Origin: Plutella xylostella
Lineage: Eukaryota; Arthropoda; Insecta; Lepidoptera; Plutellidae
DNA length: 64,000 nt
Assembly: GCF_932276165.1 (NCBI RefSeq)
Contig: NC_063982.1
Location: 79,501-143,500 of the forward strand
Direction: 5' to 3'
The position numbers were made by a program, and so were the translations under genes. Below, piece after piece: positions 56,467-64,000 of this stretch; within the stretch, counting starts at the first letter, position 1, and every line of letters begins with the position of its first letter. The notes under the pieces were generated by a model. That model did no database searches and was not told the origin of the DNA. It saw only the letters and a list, made by a program, of their open reading frames with translations.

Positions 56467-59000
56467 TTACGGGTGGAGTCCACGTACAGGAAAGCGTAGC
56501 GTGGGACTTTCGTCGACCCGTTGGACGGTAGCCGCAAGTAGTGGGATGAGAAAGGACAAGGCCTTAACAACAAAAACCAATGAATGGGTCCAATTATAAT
56601 TTTTAAGGCCTTTTTGAAATGATGTTTTTGCCATTATTTGGAATTTGTCGTTAAGGTCGTCGATATCCCTTTTTCCATATAAAATTCTATTAATTAGTTT
56701 ACAATAATTGTAAATAAAGAATCGACAAACAGCATTTATTAGGAATTGAATCAGATTCTCCTTATGATTCTCACAATCAGATAATTTATTAAAATCTACT
56801 AATATGCAAATCACTGTAGATATATATTGTTTTAAATTACACACACACAAACACACACGTTTCTGCACCTGCCAATAACGGATGGTGGCATGTTTTACAT
56901 GTTTTGTAAATCTTTTTCGATTTTTTGATAAAGTATCCACTTACATATTGTAAGGGAGCCAATATTTTAGGATCCTTCTTTGATTCCATTGACTCTAGTT
57001 CTATGGATAAAATATTAGTCAAAAGCACTTCACATGATGAGACGTCATTGCCTTTGCAGTCTTCATCAATCAAGTTTATAAGTGCTTCTCCTAAATCTTT
57101 TTCACAATTCCCTCCCGGGACGTGGACACTGGTCAGGCTATTCATTAACAAGGTCGTAAATGCTGACTCAAACCGCTCCGGGGTCGGGTTGGTGTTGCGG
57201 CATCCGTGGGATCTTATGGCACCAAAAAAAATTTCAATTGGGTCTTGGTTCAGGTGGCGCATCCAAATTGAGGTTACATTATGTTCCATTTTAATTTTTT
57301 TTATAAAATCTCCATTCCTTCCAATGTCCACAACCAACTATTAATTGTGGGTACCACTTCCTTTTTCCCTGCAGCAGTAACAAATTTCATAGATTTTAAT
57401 ATTTTTCTTCCTTCGTCCCAAGTTTTGCGGTGAAGAGATGTTGGTGTTGCTGGACCTAAAAGCGGCTTTGCGAAACGCGTCTTTTTAATAATATATCTGC
57501 AGTCTCCTTGTATTCTTCAGGGAGTATTTTCTTGTCTGAAAAAAAAAGACGATAGTTATTATTGTAAGGTCAGTTATGAGATCTTCAATACAACTGATGT
57601 TTATTTATAAAACAAAAGGCATCCTTATTGATTTAAGTAATATATAACAGATATTATTAAATAAGTACCTGCAAGGTATCCCATGTTCGATGCAACAGTT
57701 GCACTGAATACTTGACTTGCATATTTGACTTTCATTTTTCCAATTTTTTGGGGAACAATGTGGTTGTTTGTCAATTTTGGTACAAGCCTCACACCTTTGT
57801 AGCCAGGATTTCCCCATGTAGCTGCTGCAAATGCTGTCATTTGGCTATTTTTTGTTGTCCGTCCATTTCATAAACAAGATTTTTTGTTAGGAGATTATTC
57901 CTTATCCCCTTTAAAAGATGTGGGGGGTCGTACAATGGGACTATCTCATTTCCATCAACAACAAAAATATTATCTTTTGGGCATCCACCTCTTCTCAAGT
58001 AATCACCTGTTGTCTCGTCTATCAGATATTTGATGGCTTGGCGATTATTTGTGCCTTGATCACAAACAGTAGCAACCACCTTAAATCCAGCTTCTTTCAA
58101 ATTTTTTATATTTTCTTTGACTTGGTGGGCAAGTTCAGATCCCTTGGTTGCCCCTGATGAAAATGAATATGATATTGGCTGCTTATAATTTTGTGCTGTT
58201 GAGACAGATGGAACATTCAGCAGATGCTGTTCATGAAGCAATGGTGTTTCCACTGTTGTATTTGCGTTGAGGCCTGTAAGATAAGATACAAGTAATGAAA
58301 AATTGTTCCTATGGCATTAACAATGTAATGTGTAATTTCTTAATTTGATGTAATCTCAGATTATGGAAAAGTGGTTTGCAAACCAACTATATTATGATGT
58401 CTGCGAGTCAAGTCTCATCAATTCATCACATCTCCACTGCTGGGGCACGGGTCTCTTTCCAATGAAGGAAGAGTTTGTAGACCTATTCTACCACACGGGC
58501 CCTGTGCGGATGTGAAATACACTTAGGTAAAATCGAAAATAACTGAAAGATATACTTACAAGGCATGTTCATGGTTGGCACAGCTATGTTGCTGAGTCTA
58601 TTAAACCTACAATGGTACTTCTCTTCAAAATGCATGCGACAGACTCTTCGATTCTGGTATATAAAATTGTTCGTCAATTTTAAAATATCTCCACCAATAC
58701 TGTTAACCCAGATCATGAATCTATCTAGATCCTTTGATTTGATGGGTTCGGGAAATCATGCAGGGCATTTTCAGAACCTGTAAATTTTAAATAATTAACT
58801 TTAATGGTGTACAAATAAAGAATATCTATCTATATAACTATTTTAGTTTAAAAAAGTAACTGCTTTTCTATAAGTGATTTTGTAAGATAAAAGCATTATC
58901 TAAGTAGTAGGTGGTTGCGGTTGATATCAAGTAGTTTGTCGTAAACAAACCTGCAGTAAGTAAATGAACAGCCTGGAATACAGCACCTCTTGTACGACAT
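56467..59000 (-). pseudogene. P-element-like transposase pseudogene B (block 2 copy)
   Basis: It is almost identical to 17,627-20,177 and shares its frameshifts and stops, so it was already dead before the blocks separated. Differences are few, for example a small change where block 1 has ATTGACATCTATGG and block 2 has ATTGACTCTAGTTCTATGG near 56,990. Recognisable motifs are the same: MSYKRCCIPG at 59,000, CDQGTNNRQ, DPPHLLKGIRNNLL and NQDPIEIFFGAIRS. Confidence 0.85.
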
Positions 59001-60173
59001 GTTCACTACACATAATTATAAACACAACAAATACACGTCCTATCTCAAAAACACTGGAGTCCTGTCTCAAATCACCATCACAACTGTGTTCACTGGTTTG
59101 GAGCAGAATACTCGACTCAACAGAACCGTAGCGTGAAAAATAACAGGGAAGGCAGCAGAAAAAGCACAAAACGAAATGGAAAAATAATACGATGGTAACA
59201 ATTTAATCACAACCGCTTATTTCACGCTTATTTTGAAAATTATTTTGACAAGTTGTTACTTGTTAATTAAATTTAATTTCTACCATAAATCTTATATTAT
59301 GTAGGTACCTAGGTACCTAGCCATGTAGTCATTTCTATATTTTTTTAATCTTTATTTTATCCTAAAAACTTATTACAAACAATTTAAATATATCTATTAT
59401 ATTGATTAAACGTGGTGATTTTTATTAAACAGTATTCTATCCAGTATTGAATCATTGCTAATCTACTAAATTGGTAGAAACGAACATGATGGTATACTCT
59501 GACCACAGTATAATCCAAGTTTAAGTAATGTTTACGATTAACAGCGTAGGTTAAATCATTTACTTGCTTTTCAATTTGTTTGGGTAATACGATAGTAGCG
59601 CCATCTGTGTATGACTTTCGCTACTAAGCGAATAATTTGTTCCTTACAATTTGTTCCAAGATTAATGACTCTGATTCTGACAACATTCCTACATCATAGA
59701 CAGAGAAAATAAAACAAAACGAGTTCCTCTGTGTGACTGTGAAGTGTGTGTTATTGTTTTAGAGTTCCAGAGACTGTTGCAGGGGGCGGTCAGTGCCTTA
59801 ATGGCTGAACTTTTAGTAGAAGGTACCGCCATCTCTTTATATTACTCTTACGAGTATTACCAAAAAAGATGTAAGATGGCGTTATGAACAAGACCCTAGA
59901 ACAATAACAAGACACATAGATAAGTAGTATTTGAATGTCAACTTACGATATATATTTTTTCTCTATGGAAAATAAATAAAAAACATTCTCTATGACAAAA
60001 TGGCTCCTATACGTTACATTTGAACGTAATTGTGTTTAATTTTGTGTTATTAGGTACCTATTTGTTGTGTTGTGAGATATTTCTATTGTTAAGCAAGTCG
60101 AGTCTAGGTTTTTGTTCCTCCGGCTTACTGTCGAGATTTTGCGTGATTTTGGGTAGTTACCAAATGCGTCACA

Positions 60174-60210
60174 ATGCCGAAGCCCTGTGTGTTTGGTTGT
60201 GCAACCAATG
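60174..60210 (+). pseudogene. Orphan first THAP exon of P-like gene C
   Basis: It codes MPKPCVFGCATN and ends at GTAAGT exactly as 21,351-21,387. Homology to the rest of the gene stops at 60,411 inside intron 1, so no downstream exon follows. The ACTT site at 60,234 is the empty target of the 3.1 kb element present in block 1. Confidence 0.8.
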
Positions 60211-60411
60211 GTAAGTGATACATTTATACAAATACTTATGTTATCATTTTTTTATCATGTCTGTAGGCGGTGGTTGAATATGGATCTCCACCGAGCTCCG
60301 TAAATTCCGCAAAGGTCGACACCAATCAGTATCAGTGCAAAATATGCTTTCATACATTTTCATAACACAACTGTGTCCACCGGGATGTCTGAGTTGGCCT
60401 TAAAAGTCTTA

Positions 60412-60950
60412 GGTCCACTTGCGTGGATCACAGGGTTAAAAATATAAACTCAGAGGTAACTAACTCAGGGTTAACTTTTTAAAATTTTAACCCGGACTTT
60501 TGATTGCGCTAATGGAAAATAACCCTGAGTTAGCTAACCTGACGTTTCTTTTTGCACTCTGTGAATCTATGTCCCGTTCCAGGCTGAAAAGGACCAAGTT
60601 TCTATTGCCGTAAAAAAACATTGTCTTCTATCTCGTTTTCACCTTTGGATAAAACCTTAGAGTATATATTTGTCTAGAGAAGAAATGGCCGTGTTCTGAA
60701 TTCTCCTTCTCACTCAAATCATAGATGTTTCTACAAAATAAAAAAAAACCTAATTATGGGGAATTTTATCTTACGATTATTATAAAAAATAATACTTGAC
60801 ATATCGTCGGTTGATAGGAAAAACACACAAAGGCTGATTTTTCTTACATAATACTTTATTTATATTTGTTTTAAATATAATTATTTATTGTACACAAACT
60901 GAGTGGATTGTATGATTGATTGATCCGAGCGAAACAACCCTCTTCAAAAT
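60412..60950. other. Unique AT-rich stretch
   Basis: No gene is recognised. A possible palindromic pair, GGGTTAACTTTTTAAAATTT and AACCCTGAGTTAGCTAACCT, lies within 60,430-60,545, suggesting an old MITE with GGTCCACTTGCGTGG at its left. Confidence 0.4.
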
Positions 60951-62074
60951 CGGCTGTCCAATTTCAAAACACAGTAACACCCAAGAGACAAAATGTTCAG
61001 GAGAGCCAAAAAACGTTTTTGTCCCTTCATTTCAATGCCCTGGTAAAACTATGATACATATCTAAACGAATGTAAGCTTAAAAGAACCGGCAGAACCTAG
61101 GCTTTACATACAATACTATTTCATTTAAATATGACTAATATTGTTGCTGTAATGCACAAAAGAAAACACTAACTAGGTTTTAAATGGTTTTCTCACCCTA
61201 AAACCGCTCTCACTGACCATTTTATAACCTAGCAAGAGCCATTATTGTGTAATTTAAGACAAGTAAAGTATATTGAAATTGCAATAATAACGTAATAATT
61301 TATATGTTTTTTATTTTTTTATATGTTTTGGATCCTTCACATAATATAAATCAAATTTTGCAGCACTTTTACACGACCGAACTAAGTAATAGCTGAAATA
61401 CCGGCATATTTTTAAGTTTTATCTAAATGAACCAAATCGCCATATTAAGAAGGCATGTCTGACACGAACATTATTTATGGCTGCCTTAAATTAGACAATA
61501 TTTCCTAAATTTTGAGCTAAAATTAGTTTACAATGTTTGAGTTTTTTTTGGTTTATGCAAAATAGGGCTAGTAGAAAGGTTCTGACGAGAAAGGTCTCTA
61601 TGGCTTTTATAAAGAAGACAAAATTTCCTTATGTTCTACTTTTAATTCACCTCTCTAGGTCTCATTGGTTCAAAGATACAGGTTCTGAAATATCTGATAT
61701 TTTTTCGAAAAAAGTGTTTGTAATAAAGTATGCCATTTGTGACTTACTAAAATTAACGGGCAAAAATTGACCTTTGCTGACCATTTCAAAACCTAGTAAG
61801 CGCCATTGACAATTTTAAAACCTAGTAAGTCATTTTCACTTACTGTGTTTTAAAATGGTTGGTGGCTCTTACTGTGTTTTAAAATGGTTTTCGTGGCATT
61901 TTTGATTTCGCAGGGTGGAGTTACTAGGTTTTTAGAAATTTTATTTTCGTTTCTAAGCCGTTTTTTGATATTCTGACAATGCAGGAATGTGCAAAATCGC
62001 CTAAAATAATGTATAAATCAAAGACCCGTTTTTTTTAAAGTTGGCGCTTACTGTGTTTTGAAATTGGACAGCCG
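60951..62074. mobile_element. 1.1 kb element with perfect 27-bp TIRs and recurring CCTAGTAAG/TTACTGTG words
   Basis: The ends CGGCTGTCCAATTTCAAAAC (left, and right as reverse complement) continue through ACAGTAA as 27-bp perfect inverted repeats, flanked by AAAT on both sides. Inside, the words ATTTTAAAACCTAGTAAG and CTTACTGTGTTTTAAAATGG recur in both orientations at about 61,169, 61,217, 61,785, 61,815, 61,840, 61,871 and 61,922. The small plus-strand frame at 61,537-61,770 has no recognised domain. The family is unknown to me. Confidence 0.7.
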
Positions 62075-62079
62075 AAATG

Positions 62080-63160
62080 TGCCGAACACAATTTTTGTAT
62101 GATTCTTTGGTTCCCAATTTGTAGGTCTGGTAGCGTTTATCCATTTTCTTAATGTTTTTTCTCCTGTCGGAAACCTATGAAGCAGAGATAAATGGGTGAG
62201 TATGAGCATTATGATTGTGGGCCAAATATGTGATGGAGGTTATTTTTAAAGGAAACACCTAAGTATTTTATAGCTATACAATAAACTTAATATGCATATA
62301 CAGAAGAAATCACACATTTATTCAATTAGAATTCCCAGAATCTAAGTTATTCATCTTCTACCCATATCAATTATGGCCAGCAGCATCGAATTCTTATATT
62401 ATAAACTTAGTTACAATTTCTAGTATTTTCTTTACATAATATTATATTGTTTCTGGGTAAAATCAATTTTCAATAACTGGCAACACCATGAGATTTGTTA
62501 TTATATGGTACCTCGTAATTTTTACTTAAAATTGATACTAAAAGACCTTACAGTATTAAAATTGGTATCGTTTTATATTAAAATCAAGCCAACAGATAGT
62601 ACTGTAGTGAATGTAAGCTTGTAAAACTTGATATTATCTACTTACATGTGAAAAGATATCTCATCCATAGTTCCATCGTGTTTTCGTTCACTATGCTCTG
62701 TACAACCGAACAAACTATACCCACCCATGTCTCACAGTCGTTAAGTGGTGATAATATTCTAATAAACTTAATAAACATCCACAAACCACTAGCAAATTAA
62801 CAATAAATAACTTTTAGAAATTCTTTGTTGTAACTGTCAGCCTTTGTTTGTCATAGTATTCATTGTTTGGCAAAGAGAACTGCCAAAACTGACGTAAACA
62901 GGCGCCAGAGCAAAAAGGACAAAAAAACCTGTAGGTACAGCTTAACGTTTCTCTCTTACGCTTTAATGTAGCTAAGCGTCTCTTTTTCGCAATGTCACAA
63001 CTGTCACGATTATACCCCTGTGGATAAAACTATCCCTCTCTATTTCCATTTTCGCAATCTGTCAGTACCTAATTTGTATTTTGTTTACAAAGTGTCATAT
63101 TTGTGATTTCTTTGTAAATATACATTAGATTACGAAAATTATAAAAAATTGAAAAGAAGC
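62080..63160. other. AT-rich non-coding DNA
   Basis: No exon, tRNA or recognisable element is seen in these 1.1 kb. There are only scattered A/T runs. Confidence 0.4.
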
Positions 63161-63260
63161 GGCGGTAGCTCAGTCGGATAAGCGCTCGCTTCTCACACAA
63201 AAGATGCGTGTTTGGATCCTAGCGTAGACATACCAATGAGTTCTTTGGAATTTTAGTACA
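63161..63260 (+). mobile_element. tRNA-headed SINE, diverged
   Basis: GCGGCGGTAGCTCAGTCGGA starts a tRNA-like head. The B box is decayed (GTGTTTGGATCCTAG), and ACATACCAATGAGTTCTTTG follows as in the SINE at 40,461. Confidence 0.7.
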
Positions 63261-63289
63261 ATGTGTGGCAACTTACTACCACACATTCT

Positions 63290-63715
63290 GCTTACCACAA
63301 AACGTTCAAGAACCTTATCATAAGCAGCTCTCTTCAATCTAACCGTACCAGCAAGCAATACTCAACCAATAACAACAGCAAGTATTGATTTTATTGAACA
63401 CATCGCGGTTGCAAGTTGTGCTTTAGATAACAGCAAAGATAGCCCTGAAAAGAGCTGTTTCTGGAAACAAAGAGGGAGTTCCGAAAATAACTGTTCAGCA
63501 AGCTCAAGCAAGCAGCAGCAGCGACCACCACCGTCACCGCGGCAGCTCGGAGAGGAGAGCCTCCGACAGCGCAGAAAAGGAACGAGTCCCCGTGCATTCC
63601 CAACGCCACGAGTATTTAAGTTAGCACCGCGCGTATAAGTAGGCTTATTTTCTGTAAATAAATTATTATTATTCTGTCCACTCTGAGTATTATTTTATAC
63701 CTACTCTACGCAATA
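63290..63715. other. Possible LTR-like or old promoter sequence
   Basis: A CAG/CAC-rich, relatively GC-rich stretch (63,495-63,600) is followed by GTATTTAAG, a possible TATA box, then AATAAATTATTATTATTCTG, a possible polyadenylation signal. This would suit a solo LTR, but no matching second copy or target duplication is identified. Confidence 0.25.
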
Positions 63716-63734
63716 TCTCCAAAAATGTATGTAC

Positions 63735-64000
63735 GGGTGAATTTCCCGCAGCCAAAAATTGCGTGGCATCAATGAAATCGGTACTAAAAAACCAAGTTAT
63801 AATTTTCTAATATTTTTTTCCGGTTAAGTGAAATAGTTATCTATGTGTAGCACTAAATATTTTATTAATAGGATTAATGGATATTTTTAAAAAAAATATT
63901 AAACCTCCAAATCTTTCATTGCCGTGTCTGTCCCTACGTCACCACGTTTTGTATTATTCTTCATTGATGAAAAAATATTGAGTATTGATAGTTAAACTTA
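63735..64000. mobile_element. Second, inverted copy of the CACGGCAATGAA element (runs off window)
   Basis: It starts GGGTGAATTTCCCGC and follows, in reverse complement, 24,530 back to about 24,265 with few differences. It includes CAAATCTTTCATTGCCGTGT at about 63,908. The two copies together fix one terminus of the element independently of the empty site in block 2. Confidence 0.85.

Larger units (their letters stand above)
44441..60411. repeat. Duplicated block, copy 2 (homologous to 1,775-24,708)
   Basis: It is colinear with block 1 over its whole length. Insertions found only here are 48,284-48,722 and 48,890-50,055, plus a small inverted duplication near 50,640. It lacks all block-1-only elements. 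The right end breaks inside intron 1 of P-like gene C, so block 2 has only that gene's first exon. Flanking DNA on both sides is unrelated to the flanks of block 1. Confidence 0.93.

Noticed and set aside
63290..63715. Solo LTR of a BEL/Pao element
   Set aside because: TATA-like and polyadenylation-like words are present, but no TG...CA limits, target duplication or second copy could be found.

Overview
The window is nuclear DNA from an insect, almost certainly a moth or butterfly. The evidence is AT-rich intergenic DNA, genes split into small exons with GT/AG introns, and several repeat families that I associate with Lepidoptera: RTE LINE 3' ends with the word GGACATAGGCCTCTCCCAAG, tRNA-headed SINEs, a Helitron-like repeat ending in CTAG, and THAP-domain P-element relatives. 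Nothing in it looks bacterial or organellar. All alignments, splice sites and counts below were made by eye.

The host content is one gene present twice. A complete polypeptide N-acetylgalactosaminyltransferase (GalNAc-T, mucin-type O-glycosylation enzyme of the Golgi) lies on the minus strand at 2,534-13,963. A second complete copy lies at 45,187-55,676. Each resolves into 11 exons with consistent reading phase, giving 598 and 599 residues. They sit inside two near-identical blocks, 1,775-24,708 and 44,441-60,411, which differ by point changes and by many whole transposon insertions. The arrangement is either a recent segmental duplication or two haplotypes both kept in the assembly.

Between and around the genes are transposons nested inside transposons. 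Three lineages of P-element/THAP9-like transposase are present: a short remnant (14,278-16,909, block 1 only), a minus-strand pseudogene in both blocks (17,627-20,177 and 56,467-59,000), and a plus-strand copy whose exons are spread over 21,351-40,460. That last copy has been invaded by a 3.1 kb element with a recurring CACGGCAATGAA word, by a Ty3/Gypsy retrotransposon joined to two LINE fragments, by a TA-target element inside its catalytic domain, and by a SINE that supplies its present stop codon.

Many insertions can be delimited because the other block holds the empty site or because removing the insert restores a reading frame. These include TA-target elements at 4,027, 7,121, 27,692, 37,775, 42,432 and 48,890, a TTA-target element at 48,284, an ACTT-target element at 21,415 and an 8-bp-target insertion at 9,989. 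The left edge (1-684) carries the start of a Jockey-like LINE. The right edge (60,412-64,000) is repeat-rich unique sequence ending in a second, inverted copy of the CACGGCAATGAA element.
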